From NCBI GenBank assembly GCA_902596745.1, contig CACJUZ010000001.1:1-64000 (forward strand): a DNA stretch of 64,000 nucleotides, given 5' to 3'. How positions within the stretch are numbered: position 1 is the stretch's first letter; each line of letters starts with the position of its first letter. The notes beneath the pieces were generated by a model, which was not told the origin of the DNA, did not search any database, and worked only from the letters and a program-made list of their open reading frames with translations. Of this stretch, positions 44,998 through 54,126 are shown piece by piece. The translations under genes and the position numbers were made by a program. Source of the DNA: an uncultured Pelagibacteraceae bacterium. Its GTDB lineage: Bacteria > Pseudomonadota > Alphaproteobacteria > Pelagibacterales > Pelagibacteraceae.

Positions 44998-47544
44998 ATG
45001 GGAAAGAAAATTATCATCACTGGTGGCTTAGGTTATATAGGCACCGAGTTATGTAAAATATATTCAGGATATAGCTGGAATGATGAAATTACCGTAATTG
45101 ATAATAGGTTTGTATCAGAAAGAGTAAACCAATTACGTAACTGGAATATTAATTTTGTTCAAGGTGATATTTTAGACAAAGATTTAATAAATCATTATTG
45201 CTGTAATGCAGATATAATTCATCATTTAGCTGGTATCACAAAAGTTCCAAGAGTTAAAAGTGAAAGCAATGACAGAGAAGATAAAGAAATCAAACTTATT
45301 GCTGAACAAGGAACACAAAATATTTTAGACTCTATGTCTGAAAAATGTAAAATAATTTTGCCTTCAACCCATGTAGTATACGAAGGAATTAATATAGTTA
45401 AAAAAGATATATCAGAAGATGAGGTTACTTCTCCGATATTATCCTACGCAAAATCAAAAGATTATAATGAAAAACAATTAAAAACTTCTGGAAAAAATTA
45501 TGTGATATTAAGACTTGGCTCAGTATATGGATACTCAGGCGACACTATGAGAATTGATATTATGCCAAACTTATTTTCAAAAATAGCTTCTCAAAACGGG
45601 GTTTTAAAATTATTTTCAGGAGGAAAACAAATAAAAAGTTTAGTCCCTTTAATAGATGTAGCAAGATGTTTTAAATTTATAGAGGAGAGAAAAGATATTA
45701 ACAAAGAGCTATTTAATTTAACTAAAGATACTATAACTGTCAAAGAGGTCGCTGAAATTTGTAAAAAATATAACCCTAAAGTAAGTTTAAGAGAAACAAA
45801 TGATGAGATACCAAATCTTGGTTTTTCTTTATCAAACAAAAAGATAAAAAATAAAGGATTTAGATTTCTTTATAACTTAGATGAAAGTGTTAAAGAAATG
45901 ATAGCTAAGTGGTCAAGCCAAAATTTAGTAAAAGATCTAGAATATATTAAAACTGGTCAAAATGAACTCGTAGATCAAAGAGGAAAAATAAGCAATCATG
46001 AACTTACTGAACCAATCAATTTGATAGGATTAATAAATTCAAAAAAAGGAACTTTAAGAGCAAATCATTACCACCCGCAACAAGAACAGAAATGCTTATT
46101 TACAAAAGGTCAAATTATTGAAGTATTTCAAGATATAATAAATCCTGGATCACTAAAAATGACTCAAGTTGTTAACGAGGGAGAATTATCAATCATAAAA
46201 CCAAATGTCGCTCATACAATGGTATTTACAAAAGATTCAACTTTTTTAAATTTAGTAAGAGGAGAAAGAGAGCATGATAACTATGGAATTACTCACACAG
46301 TCAAGCATGTATTTGTAGAAGAGCAAGAAAAAAAAATGTTAATGAAAAATTATAAATTCGAATGCAGGTCTTGTGGAAATACTAAATTAAAAAGAGTTGT
46401 ATCTTTAGGTTATCAACCTTTAGCAAATAATTTATTAAAAAGTAAAAATGAAAAAAGTGAACTATACCCATTAGAAATGAATTATTGTGGAAAATGTCAT
46501 AATTGCCAGCTATCAGTATCTGTAGATCCAAAAAAAATGTTTTCAAATTATTTATATACATCTTCTACTTCAAAAGTTTTTAGAAATCATTTTGTTAAAG
46601 CAGCTCAAAAATATATTAAAGTATTTAAACTCAAATCAAAAAAATCCTATATTATTGATGTAGGAAGTAATGATGGAGTTGCACTTAAGCCTTTTAAGGA
46701 CTTAAACTATAAAAATATTTTAGGAGTAGAACCAGCAAAAAATTTAGCAAAAATTGCAAATAAAAATAAAATTAAAACTTTTAATGGTTTTTTAAATAAA
46801 AAAAACTTAAAAAAAATTAAAAAGGGTGCAAATTTAATTTTAGCTTCAAATGTATTTGCACACTCTGATGATCTACAAGAAATGGCTGAATGTATGCTTA
46901 AATTATTAGATAAAAATGGAACTATAATTATCGAAGTTCAATATTTATTAAATACGTTAAAAGATTTAACTTTTGATAATATTTATCATGAACACTATAA
47001 TTATTGGTCATTAACGTCTTTAGATAATTTTTTTTCAAGATTAAAAGCAAAAATTTATCGGTCTGAGAGAGTAGAAACGCACGGTGGCTCAATAAGAATA
47101 TACGTTTCAAAAGATAAAAATAAAAAAGTTGAAAAAAATGTAAAAGAATTAATAAAAGCCGAGAATAAATTTGGAATTAAAAAATTTGAAACATATAAAA
47201 AATTTGGTGAAAAAGTATATAAAATAAGAGAAAATATTTTAAAAAATATAAATGAGATAAAAAAAAAACATAAAAAAATTATTGGTTACGGAGCTCCAGC
47301 CAAGGCCACAACTGCACTTAATTTCTATGGTATTTCTAATCAAATTGATTTCATTGTTGAAGATAATTCATTGAAACATAACAAATATATTCCTGGAGTA
47401 AAAATACCAATAAAAAGTAAGAAAAGTATTAAAAATGATAATAACGTAATGATAGTATTAGCTTGGAATTTCTTTAAAGATATAAAAAAAAATAACTTAA
47501 AATTATCAAAAAATTTTATAAATATTAAAGATCTAGAAAATTAA
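44998..47544 (+). CDS. Three-domain fusion: NAD-dependent sugar epimerase, cupin, and zinc-binding C-methyltransferase
   Basis: An 848-residue protein with three parts. Residues 1-305 are an extended SDR epimerase/dehydratase: nucleotide-binding ITGGLGYIGTE (7-17), Ser/Thr at 123-124 and the Tyr150/Lys154 pair in SYAKSKDY. Residues 335-445 are a cupin with RANHYHPQQEQ (354-364). Residues 452-848 match the sugar C-methyltransferase family: zinc cysteines Cys456, Cys459, Cys497, Cys500 and Cys503, the SAM loop IDVGSNDGV (553-561), and the C-terminal GYGAPAKATTALNFYG (763-778). This suggests one polypeptide that epimerises and C-methylates a nucleotide-bound deoxysugar for surface glycan. No frameshift or stop separates the parts. 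Substrate is unknown. It converges on the zinc-ribbon gene with a 4-nt overlap. Confidence 0.8.
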   Translation: MGKKIIITGGLGYIGTELCKIYSGYSWNDEITVIDNRFVSERVNQLRNWNINFVQGDILDKDLINHYCCNADIIHHLAGITKVPRVKSESNDREDKEIKLIAEQGTQNILDSMSEKCKIILPSTHVVYEGINIVKKDISEDEVTSPILSYAKSKDYNEKQLKTSGKNYVILRLGSVYGYSGDTMRIDIMPNLFSKIASQNGVLKLFSGGKQIKSLVPLIDVARCFKFIEERKDINKELFNLTKDTITVKEVAEICKKYNPKVSLRETNDEIPNLGFSLSNKKIKNKGFRFLYNLDESVKEMIAKWSSQNLVKDLEYIKTGQNELVDQRGKISNHELTEPINLIGLINSKKGTLRANHYHPQQEQKCLFTKGQIIEVFQDIINPGSLKMTQVVNEGELSIIKPNVAHTMVFTKDSTFLNLVRGEREHDNYGITHTVKHVFVEEQEKKMLMKNYKFECRSCGNTKLKRVVSLGYQPLANNLLKSKNEKSELYPLEMNYCGKCHNCQLSVSVDPKKMFSNYLYTSSTSKVFRNHFVKAAQKYIKVFKLKSKKSYIIDVGSNDGVALKPFKDLNYKNILGVEPAKNLAKIANKNKIKTFNGFLNKKNLKKIKKGANLILASNVFAHSDDLQEMAECMLKLLDKNGTIIIEVQYLLNTLKDLTFDNIYHEHYNYWSLTSLDNFFSRLKAKIYRSERVETHGGSIRIYVSKDKNKKVEKNVKELIKAENKFGIKKFETYKKFGEKVYKIRENILKNINEIKKKHKKIIGYGAPAKATTALNFYGISNQIDFIVEDNSLKHNKYIPGVKIPIKSKKSIKNDNNVMIVLAWNFFKDIKKNNLKLSKNFINIKDLEN

Positions 47545-48062
47545 TTTAAGTTTAAAGCATCTTTTAACAATATTATAAAATTGTTTATATTTTCAAATAA
47601 ATATTCTATGTAAATTTCTGTAAACGGAAAATTAAAGATCAAGACTTCTTTTGTTAGGTTTAAAACACCTAATAAAAACAACGTAAACACTATAAATAAA
47701 ATTAAATAACTGTAAAATCCGAAGTAAGATTTTGGGGCTTTAGTTACAGCTGTACTTTTTCTATTTTTAGGATTATTTCCATCGATTTTAATACCGTGTT
47801 TTTTTTCTAGATATTCTTTGGAATAAATAGATGGTCCAATTTTTTTTTTTAGCTGTTTTTTTTTCTTTTTTATTGAACTTACTATTTTCTCATTTTGAAC
47901 TTTTGTAGAAGTAATTTTTGGTTTAGTTATTGATTTTTTTTTAATTGGAAATTGGGTCCATTTATTACCACATGAGCTACATTGAACTAATCTTCCATTG
48001 CTTGTAATAGCACTATCTGGAACAATAAATTTCTTTTGACAAGATTTACATTCAAGAATCAT
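47541..48062 (-). CDS. MJ0042-type zinc-ribbon membrane protein, function unknown
   Basis: A 173-residue protein beginning with the MJ0042 zinc finger: CKSCQKKFIVPDSAI and VQCSSCGNKW provide four cysteines (residues 4, 7, 28, 31). A long basic, low-complexity linker (40-85, many Lys) is followed by one membrane helix (SYLILFIVFTLFLLGVLNL, near 120-138) and a short C-terminal segment. Such proteins are common in alphaproteobacteria near cell-division or metal genes, but no function is established. Upstream lies the tRNA-Val/tRNA-Asp pair, in the opposite orientation. Confidence 0.7.
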   Translation of the reverse strand: MILECKSCQKKFIVPDSAITSNGRLVQCSSCGNKWTQFPIKKKSITKPKITSTKVQNEKIVSSIKKKKKQLKKKIGPSIYSKEYLEKKHGIKIDGNNPKNRKSTAVTKAPKSYFGFYSYLILFIVFTLFLLGVLNLTKEVLIFNFPFTEIYIEYLFENINNFIILLKDALNLN

Positions 48063-48148
48063 AATTAGTAATAATACAGCTTATTTGTAGCTGTATAAAT
48101 ACATTTTTACTTTACAAGAATTATATTGTATATCTCGAACAAATTTTA

Positions 48149-48224
48149 GGGCGGTTAGCTCAGTTGGTAGAGCATCTCGTTTACACCGAGAGGGTCATAG
48201 GTTCGAGTCCTTTACCGCCCACCA
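48149..48224 (+). tRNA. tRNA-Val (anticodon TAC)
   Basis: The 76-nt sequence has acceptor stem GGGCGGT/ACCGCCC with encoded ACCA. The D-arm has AGCTCAGTTGGTAGAGC. The anticodon stem TCTCG/CGAGA carries loop TTTACAC, giving TAC, and the T-arm has GGTTCGAGTCC. Three bases separate it from tRNA-Asp, so the two are surely co-transcribed. Confidence 0.96.
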
Positions 48225-48227
48225 TTT

Positions 48228-48305
48228 GGGGGTGTAGCTCAGTTTGGTTAGAGCGCCTGCCTGTCACGCAGGAGGCCGCGGGTTCGAGTCCCGTCACTCC
48301 CGCCA
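48228..48305 (+). tRNA. tRNA-Asp (anticodon GTC)
   Basis: The 78-nt sequence has acceptor stem GGGGGTG/CACTCCC (one G-T pair) and encoded GCCA. The D-arm has GCTCAGTTTGGTTAGAGC. The anticodon stem CCTGC/GCAGG carries loop CTGTCAC, giving GTC, and the T-arm is GCGGGTTCGAGTCCCGT. It ends seven bases from the stop of the convergent glycosyltransferase-like gene. Confidence 0.96.
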
Positions 48306-48312
48306 CTAAAAT

Positions 48313-49863
48313 TTAGCAGTTATTTAATATTAATTTATAGAATGTTTCTGAATAGTTGTGTTTTTGATAACAATTTTTTAAAATATTTTCTAATGGTTTA
48401 GTTTCTCCATGTAATGGATTTAAAACATAAATATTTTTAATATTATTTTTTTTTATTTTATTAAGAACAAATTTTTTCCAATAATCGAAATAGATATTAT
48501 TTTCTGAGGGATATCCATGAAAATCGTACCAAAATCTTGTAGGGGAGTAATCATATTGTTGTAAAAAAACTGAAATAAATTGATAATCGGTTATTATCAT
48601 TTTATTATTTTTATCTTCACTCAATATTTTAAAAGCTAACTTAATATTTAAAATTTCCTTATCTGGATTATTAGGATAGAACATTGTTATCCATTTAATA
48701 TTTGACAATTTTGGATGTATATTTTCACCATCTACAGAATTGTTTAAATTTACATTTCTCAAGTCCATAAACGTACGATTTGATATATAACTAAAATAAT
48801 AATAAACAGTTGAACACAGTGTTAAGATAATTAAGAAACGTCCTAATATCTTTTTTTGTTTTAGATATTTTTTTGCAAAAATATGAGAAAACCCACAAAA
48901 AATTGGCAATAAGCAGTAAATAAATATAGCATTTATCGTCATTAGTTGATGCATTATTTTAAGAAAACAAAATAAGACTAAAGTAATAATAACTAAATAA
49001 TCAGACAGTAGAACTTTCTTCTTTAGAAAAGAAAATTTTAAAAATAAATAAATTAAAATTGATATTGATAAATACTGTAATTTAAAACGCCAAATAATTC
49101 TTTTGAATTCAAAAGGAAATAACCAGTCCAATCTACTTTGACCGAGCGATTGGGGATATAAAAAATATTGAATAAAAAAGTCTTTAAAATTTATATCAGC
49201 TAATAAAAGTAAAATTAAAAATATTATTATTACCGTTACTCCACCAATTAAGGCTGAAATAAAATTTGATAAATTTTTGAACTTAATAAAAAAAATTATA
49301 GATACAAAAGAAACGAGAAAAATTACATATACAGTAGGAGCTTGTTTTGATAAAAAAGAAAATCCAAGAAAAATAGGAACCAAAAACCAATAAATATTTT
49401 TCTTTTCATAAATTGCTAAAATAAAAAAATAAAGAGATAACAAACATAAAATTAAAGTATGGTGATCACTAAAAGGAGTACCCGCGGTTGGATAAGTTAA
49501 AACAGCAACACAGAAAGAATAGAAAAAACAATATTTGATATCAAGTTTAAAACTTTTCAATAAAAAAAAGGTAAAGATAGTTATGAGGCAATTAAAAACT
49601 GATGCATGTAAAACATAAGAAAACCAAGAAACACCAAATATTTTAAAAAAGATTGCTTGAATAAAATCAATAAAAGGTTCTTTAATTGTCCAATAGTCTT
49701 TAAATGGATAGTATCCATTCATAAGATCATATCCTGAATTAAAAATTAAAAAACTGTCTATAGGTAATATCCCTACATATCCATAATATTGGTTGAAAAG
49801 AATTGAAAATAAAATTAAAAATAAATTAGGTAAAAAATTTAATAAATATTTATTTAGTTTCAT
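48313..49863 (-). CDS. Polytopic glycosyltransferase-like membrane protein (GT39/ArnT superfamily fold)
   Basis: A 516-residue protein with about eleven hydrophobic helices and a soluble C-terminal segment (about 375-516). Between helices 1 and 2 lies SGYDLMNGYYPFKDYWTIKE, the acidic first loop typical of polyprenyl-phosphate-sugar transferases of the PMT/ArnT fold. A further loop has AGTPFSDHHTL. It is expected to transfer a sugar from a lipid carrier to a periplasmic acceptor, but donor and acceptor are unknown. It overlaps the methyltransferase gene upstream by 14 nt, so the two form a small operon. The family assignment rests on topology and loop pattern, not on a diagnostic motif. Confidence 0.6.
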   Translation of the reverse strand: MKLNKYLLNFLPNLFLILFSILFNQYYGYVGILPIDSFLIFNSGYDLMNGYYPFKDYWTIKEPFIDFIQAIFFKIFGVSWFSYVLHASVFNCLITIFTFFLLKSFKLDIKYCFFYSFCVAVLTYPTAGTPFSDHHTLILCLLSLYFFILAIYEKKNIYWFLVPIFLGFSFLSKQAPTVYVIFLVSFVSIIFFIKFKNLSNFISALIGGVTVIIIFLILLLLADINFKDFFIQYFLYPQSLGQSRLDWLFPFEFKRIIWRFKLQYLSISILIYLFLKFSFLKKKVLLSDYLVIITLVLFCFLKIMHQLMTINAIFIYCLLPIFCGFSHIFAKKYLKQKKILGRFLIILTLCSTVYYYFSYISNRTFMDLRNVNLNNSVDGENIHPKLSNIKWITMFYPNNPDKEILNIKLAFKILSEDKNNKMIITDYQFISVFLQQYDYSPTRFWYDFHGYPSENNIYFDYWKKFVLNKIKKNNIKNIYVLNPLHGETKPLENILKNCYQKHNYSETFYKLILNNC

Positions 49864-50650
49864 TTATTTTTTTTAATATTGTTGTCCTATTTAAAGCAAA
49901 AATATTTGGCAAAAAAAAGATTAAAACGTTGTCAATTAAATTTAATAATTTTAAAAAGAAAAAATTTAGTTTCACATGAAAAAAACTTGAATTTACTCCC
50001 CCGGAGTTAAGAAATATAAAAAATTCTGATAACTTATTTTCTATAATTTTATACTGTGGAAAATTTTTATGAAATTTTTTTTCATTTTTAAAAAGGAGTT
50101 GTGCAACAGCGGTATTTGATATCCAGGGGTTTTTGGGATTAAAGATGTTTTTACGATTAAAAACATTGGCTTTCAAAGACCAATTTTCATCATCAAGTAC
50201 AACTTGAATAAATTTTAAAAAGAAAGATGTTTCTGGCTCGTTAATGAGTATATATCCATTTTTTTTTAAATAACTCGATATTCTATTGAGTGTTAAAGCT
50301 GGATTAGCGCAATGATGGAGTGAGTGGTTAATTATAAACACATCTACTTTTTTTTTATATTTTTTTTCTAAATTAATTTTTAGCATATCAACTTTTTTAT
50401 CTATCCATGGATATTTAATAATATCCGTAAGTATAATTTTCTTATTATTTATAATTTTTTTTATACACCCATTTCCAGAACCTAGCTCTACTATTGTTTT
50501 TTTTCCTTTGATAAATTTTTTCATCCAAGAAAATCGTTTATCTAAAAGAAAAATTAAGTTTTTATTATTACTGAACATGATTCTACGTCTATTAGTAAAA
50601 TTATTTGGAGCTTTGATTTTTCTTGCTTTATATTCTTTTAAAAAAAACAT
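49850..50650 (-). CDS. Class I SAM-dependent methyltransferase, substrate unknown
   Basis: A 266-residue protein with a Rossmann methyltransferase core. The SAM loop is VELGSGNGCIKKI (near residues 54-66), the acidic strand end is IILTDIIKYPW, motif II reads VDVFIINHSLHHCANPA (near 103-119), and a post-motif strand follows with GYILINEPE. The C-terminal third is hydrophobic and aromatic (SFFHVKLNFFFLKLLNLIDN), suggesting membrane association. It precedes and overlaps the polytopic glycosyltransferase-like gene, so it may methylate a surface glycan or its lipid carrier; this is inference from context. Confidence 0.65.
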   Translation of the reverse strand: MFFLKEYKARKIKAPNNFTNRRRIMFSNNKNLIFLLDKRFSWMKKFIKGKKTIVELGSGNGCIKKIINNKKIILTDIIKYPWIDKKVDMLKINLEKKYKKKVDVFIINHSLHHCANPALTLNRISSYLKKNGYILINEPETSFFLKFIQVVLDDENWSLKANVFNRKNIFNPKNPWISNTAVAQLLFKNEKKFHKNFPQYKIIENKLSEFFIFLNSGGVNSSFFHVKLNFFFLKLLNLIDNVLIFFLPNIFALNRTTILKKINETK

Positions 50651-50851
50651 TCCTATATTTAAGTTAGAAATTGATTAAGAAAAACTCAATTTTAATACTT
50701 ATTTATTAAGAATTACTAAAGGTTTTGAGAATCATTATCAACTAATTGCTACATAACTGTCCTAGACTCATCGTTAGATATGATATAAGTCCAAAGTAAA
50801 ATTAATATAAAAATCCTCAAACTATGTGTATTGGGGTAGATATTGATTAAA
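50651..50851. promoter_or_regulatory. Gene-free divergent region holding the nuo operon promoter
   Basis: This 201-bp stretch, the longest spacer in the window, separates the leftward methyltransferase from nuoA. A candidate promoter is TAGACT (50763-50768) with TATAAG (50784-50789), although the 15-bp spacing is short. An AT-only inverted repeat AATTGA/TCAATT lies near 50660-50680. GGGG at 50833-50836 is the likely ribosome-binding sequence of nuoA. No small ORF or riboswitch was recognised. Confidence 0.35.
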
Positions 50852-51220
50852 ATGATTTATAACTTTTTAACAGATTACTTATCAATAATAATATTTTTAT
50901 TTATTGCCTTATTTTTAAGCATTGGTTTTATCTTAATAAACTTTATTTCTTCTCCAAAAAACCCGGATCCTGAAAAACTTTCTGCTTATGAATGTGGTTT
51001 TGAAGCATTCGATGACTCTAGAATGGAATTTGATGTAAGATTTTATTTAGTTGCTATTCTTTTTATAATATTCGATTTAGAAATAGCATTTTTATTTCCC
51101 TGGGCAATCACATTAGGAAAGATTGGAGTATTTGGATTTTGGTCCATGATGATATTTTTATCAGTTTTAACCATAGGTTTTATTTATGAATGGAAAAAAG
51201 GGGCTTTGGAGTGGGAATGA
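50852..51220 (+). CDS. nuoA: NADH-quinone oxidoreductase subunit A
   Basis: A membrane subunit at the junction of complex I arms. Three hydrophobic helices are evident, with the loop [20 protein letters not shown] between the first two and [10 protein letters not shown] in the second. Start choice is uncertain. ATG 50852 gives 122 residues ([10 protein letters not shown]), but the GGGG ribosome-binding sequence is placed better for the in-frame TTG at 50843, which would add three residues. It is the first of fourteen nuo genes. Confidence 0.93.
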   Translation: MIYNFLTDYLSIIIFLFIALFLSIGFILINFISSPKNPDPEKLSAYECGFEAFDDSRMEFDVRFYLVAILFIIFDLEIAFLFPWAITLGKIGVFGFWSMMIFLSVLTIGFIYEWKKGALEWE

Positions 51221-51747
51221 GAATATTAGACTCAGACGAAAGACTTAAAAAAGTTCCAGATGAATTTAAACAAATAGCAAAAGATTTTGCAGAAAAAGGA
51301 TTTATTACTACTTCAACAAACAACTTAATAAATTGGGCTAGGACGGGATCGTTACACTGGATGACTTTCGGCTTAGCTTGTTGTGCAGTAGAAATGATGC
51401 ATACCTCGATGCCAAGATATGATTTAGAAAGATTTGGCGCTGCTCCAAGAGCTTCACCAAGGCAATCAGATGTAATGATAGTCGCTGGAACACTAACCAA
51501 CAAGATGGCTCCAGCTTTAAGAAAAGTTTACGATCAGATGCCAGAACCAAGATATGTTATATCAATGGGTAGTTGCGCTAATGGGGGTGGATATTATCAT
51601 TATTCATACTCTGTTGTCAGGGGCTGTGATAAAATTGTACCAGTTGATATTTATGTTCCAGGGTGCCCACCCTCTGCTGAAGCTCTGTTGTATGGAATTC
51701 TACAACTTCAAAAAAAAATTAGAAGAGAAGGTGATATTACGAGATAA
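51217..51747 (+). CDS. nuoB: NADH-quinone oxidoreductase subunit B
   Basis: NuoB carries the terminal [4Fe-4S] cluster N2 next to the quinone site. The cluster cysteines are visible in [12 protein letters not shown], in [13 protein letters not shown] and in [15 protein letters not shown] place the start at ATG 51217, which overlaps the nuoA stop as ATGA and has GGAG upstream ([12 protein letters not shown], 176 aa). An ATG at 51190 inside nuoA is possible but poorly led. nuoC begins two bases after the stop. Confidence 0.95.
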   Translation: MRILDSDERLKKVPDEFKQIAKDFAEKGFITTSTNNLINWARTGSLHWMTFGLACCAVEMMHTSMPRYDLERFGAAPRASPRQSDVMIVAGTLTNKMAPALRKVYDQMPEPRYVISMGSCANGGGYYHYSYSVVRGCDKIVPVDIYVPGCPPSAEALLYGILQLQKKIRREGDITR

Positions 51748-51749
51748 AA

Positions 51750-52355
51750 ATGATTAAAGAAAAACTGAAAAAAATAGAAAAATTGGTCAATTCAGAACTC
51801 TCAAGTAAAATATCTGGTTCTGAAATAGTTTTTGAGGAGTTATTATTTAAAACTTCAACAAACGAAATAATAGAAGTCATTAAATTTCTAAAACTTGATG
51901 AAAGATTAAAATTTAAGCAATTGATTGATATAGCAGCAATTGATTACCCTAATGAAGAAAAAAGATTTGAATTAGTTTACTTATTGCTTTCAATAGAAAA
52001 TAATCTTAGAGCTAAGATATCTATTAGATTAGAAACAAATGAAAAAACACAATCTATCGTAAAGATATTTCCTTCAGCCAACTGGATGGAGAGGGAAATT
52101 TTTGATATGTATGGTATTAGATTTATCAATCATCCTGACCTAAGAAGAATTCTTACTGATTACAATTTTAAAGGACACCCTTTAAGAAAAGATTTCCCGC
52201 TCACAGGATTTAATGAGGTGAGATACAGTGAAAAAGAAAAAAAGGTAATATACGAGCCAGTTAAATTAGAACAAAATTACAGAAATTTTGATTTTAGTAG
52301 TCCTTGGGAAGGAACAAAGTATTTAAAAGAAATAAAAGAAACTAATAAAAAATGA
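51750..52355 (+). CDS. nuoC: NADH-quinone oxidoreductase subunit C
   Basis: A 201-residue peripheral-arm subunit (30-kDa family) that supports NuoD and NuoB near the quinone site. The family signature is [20 protein letters not shown], followed by [20 protein letters not shown] and [13 protein letters not shown]. NuoC and NuoD are separate here, unlike the NuoCD fusion of E. coli. It overlaps nuoD by 4 nt (ATGA). Confidence 0.95.
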   Translation: MIKEKLKKIEKLVNSELSSKISGSEIVFEELLFKTSTNEIIEVIKFLKLDERLKFKQLIDIAAIDYPNEEKRFELVYLLLSIENNLRAKISIRLETNEKTQSIVKIFPSANWMEREIFDMYGIRFINHPDLRRILTDYNFKGHPLRKDFPLTGFNEVRYSEKEKKVIYEPVKLEQNYRNFDFSSPWEGTKYLKEIKETNKK

Positions 52356-53524
52356 AGAAAACCAAATCAATGACATTAAATTTTGGCCCTCAACATCCTG
52401 CGGCACATGGAGTTTTGAGACTCATACTAGAACTAGAGGGTGAAATAGTTGAGAAAGCTGATCCGCATATTGGTTTATTACACCGAGGAACTGAAAAGTT
52501 AATAGAAAATAAAACTTATACTCAAGCTTTACCATACTTTGATAGATTAGATTATGTGGCCCCAATGAATCAAGAGCATGCTTTCGCTCTTGCAACAGAA
52601 AAATTATTAAAAATAGAAGTACCTATAAGAGCTAAATATATTAGAGTAATTTTTTGTGAAATTGGAAGGATTTTAAGTCATATATTAAATGTAACTACAC
52701 AAGCTTTGGATGTAGGAGCTTTAACACCCTCTTTGTGGGGATTTGAAGAGAGAGAAACTCTTATGACTTTTTATGAGAGGGCTTCAGGTTCAAGACTTCA
52801 TGCAAATTATTTTAGAACTGGTGGTGTACACAAAGATCTACCAACTAAGCTTGTTGAAGATATAGGAAAGTTTTGTGAAACTTTCCCAAAAATTATTGAC
52901 GATTTAGAGGACCTGTTAACAGAAAACAGAATTTTTAAACAAAGAAATGTTGATATTGGATTGGTATCAAAAAAAGATGCACTGGATCACAGTTTCACTG
53001 GGGTAATGCTAAGAGGCTCCGGAGTACCGTGGGACTTAAGAAAATCTCAACCTTATGAATGTTACCAGGATTTAAAATTTAAAATCCCTGTAGGTAAAAA
53101 CGGGGACTGTTATGACAGATATCTTTGTAGAATAGAAGAGATGAGAGAGAGTATAAAAATTATTAAACAGTGCATAGAAAGTTTACCTAAAGGACCGATT
53201 AAAACTGTTGATGGAAAAATTTCTCCACCTAATAGAGATGATCTAAAACAGTCTATGGAAGCCCTCATTCATCACTTTAAATTATTTACAGAGGGATTTA
53301 GAGTTCCTGCAGGAAATGTTTACTCAGCAGTTGAAGCCCCTAAAGGAGAATTTGGAGTATATTTAATATCAGATGGAAGTAATAGACCTTACAGATGTAA
53401 AATACGAGCTCCAGGATTTTCACATCTACAGGCAATGGATTATTTAATAAAAGGGCATATGTTAGCGGATGTCCCAGCTGTTTTAGGGTCACTTGATATA
53501 GTTTTTGGAGAGGTTGATAGATGA
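52352..53524 (+). CDS. nuoD: NADH-quinone oxidoreductase subunit D
   Basis: The 49-kDa subunit that forms most of the quinone pocket. [20 protein letters not shown] and [14 protein letters not shown] lie at the N-terminus. [29 protein letters not shown] and the C-terminal [17 protein letters not shown] followed by SHLQAMD complete the family pattern. His of QHPAAHG and Tyr near YFDRLDYV are expected quinone-site residues. The 390-residue length is standard. It overlaps nuoE by 4 nt. Confidence 0.97.
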   Translation: MKKTKSMTLNFGPQHPAAHGVLRLILELEGEIVEKADPHIGLLHRGTEKLIENKTYTQALPYFDRLDYVAPMNQEHAFALATEKLLKIEVPIRAKYIRVIFCEIGRILSHILNVTTQALDVGALTPSLWGFEERETLMTFYERASGSRLHANYFRTGGVHKDLPTKLVEDIGKFCETFPKIIDDLEDLLTENRIFKQRNVDIGLVSKKDALDHSFTGVMLRGSGVPWDLRKSQPYECYQDLKFKIPVGKNGDCYDRYLCRIEEMRESIKIIKQCIESLPKGPIKTVDGKISPPNRDDLKQSMEALIHHFKLFTEGFRVPAGNVYSAVEAPKGEFGVYLISDGSNRPYRCKIRAPGFSHLQAMDYLIKGHMLADVPAVLGSLDIVFGEVDR

Positions 53525-54126
53525 GTATTAAAAAAGTAAATCCCGAACAACCTAAGACCTTTGAGTTTAATGAAAAAACTAAGAACATTGCTCAAGAAAT
53601 TTTAAAAAAATATCCAGAAAAAAATAAAAAAAGTGCAGTAATGCCTTTCTTATACTTGGCTCAGAAACAAAACAATAATTGGATACCTCTTGCTGCAATT
53701 AAATATATTTCAAAATATTTATCAATGCCCTACATCAGTGTTTATGAAGTTGCTACTTTTTATAGTATGTTTAATTTATCGCCAGTAGGCAAATACTTTA
53801 TTCAAGTTTGTACAACGACACCATGTATGATTAGAGGTGCTGATAAAATAGTAAAAGTTTGCAAAGAAAAAATATCTGATAAAGAAAATCAAATTTCTAA
53901 AAATGGTGAGTGCTCTTGGACAGAAGTGGAATGTTTGGGTGCTTGCGTTAATGCTCCAATGATGCAAATTAACAATGATTATTATGAAGATTTAGATGAA
54001 AAAAGCACTGCTAAAATAATAGACTCCATATTTAAAGATAAATTATTAAAACCCGGCTCTTATAGAGGAAGAAAAAATACTTCTCCTGAAAATGTAAAAA
54101 CAATTAATGGTACAGAACATGCTTAA
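53521..54126 (+). CDS. nuoE: NADH-quinone oxidoreductase subunit E
   Basis: The 24-kDa subunit with [2Fe-2S] cluster N1a. Ligand cysteines appear in [13 protein letters not shown] and in [16 protein letters not shown]. The N-terminal helical bundle includes [20 protein letters not shown] and [18 protein letters not shown]. The C-terminal tail (about 170-201) is the usual short extension. The gene overlaps nuoF by 8 nt at the preferred nuoF start. Confidence 0.95.
   Translation: MSIKKVNPEQPKTFEFNEKTKNIAQEILKKYPEKNKKSAVMPFLYLAQKQNNNWIPLAAIKYISKYLSMPYISVYEVATFYSMFNLSPVGKYFIQVCTTTPCMIRGADKIVKVCKEKISDKENQISKNGECSWTEVECLGACVNAPMMQINNDYYEDLDEKSTAKIIDSIFKDKLLKPGSYRGRKNTSPENVKTINGTEHA

Noticed and set aside
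48149-48305. tRNA 3' ends as attachment sites of an integrated element
   Set aside because: No second copy of the tRNA-Asp or tRNA-Val 3' end and no integrase gene was found between them and nuoA.
50655-50690. AATTGA/TCAATT inverted repeat as a terminator
   Set aside because: The stem is all A/T but for one pair, and both flanking genes point away from it, so no transcript needs termination there.
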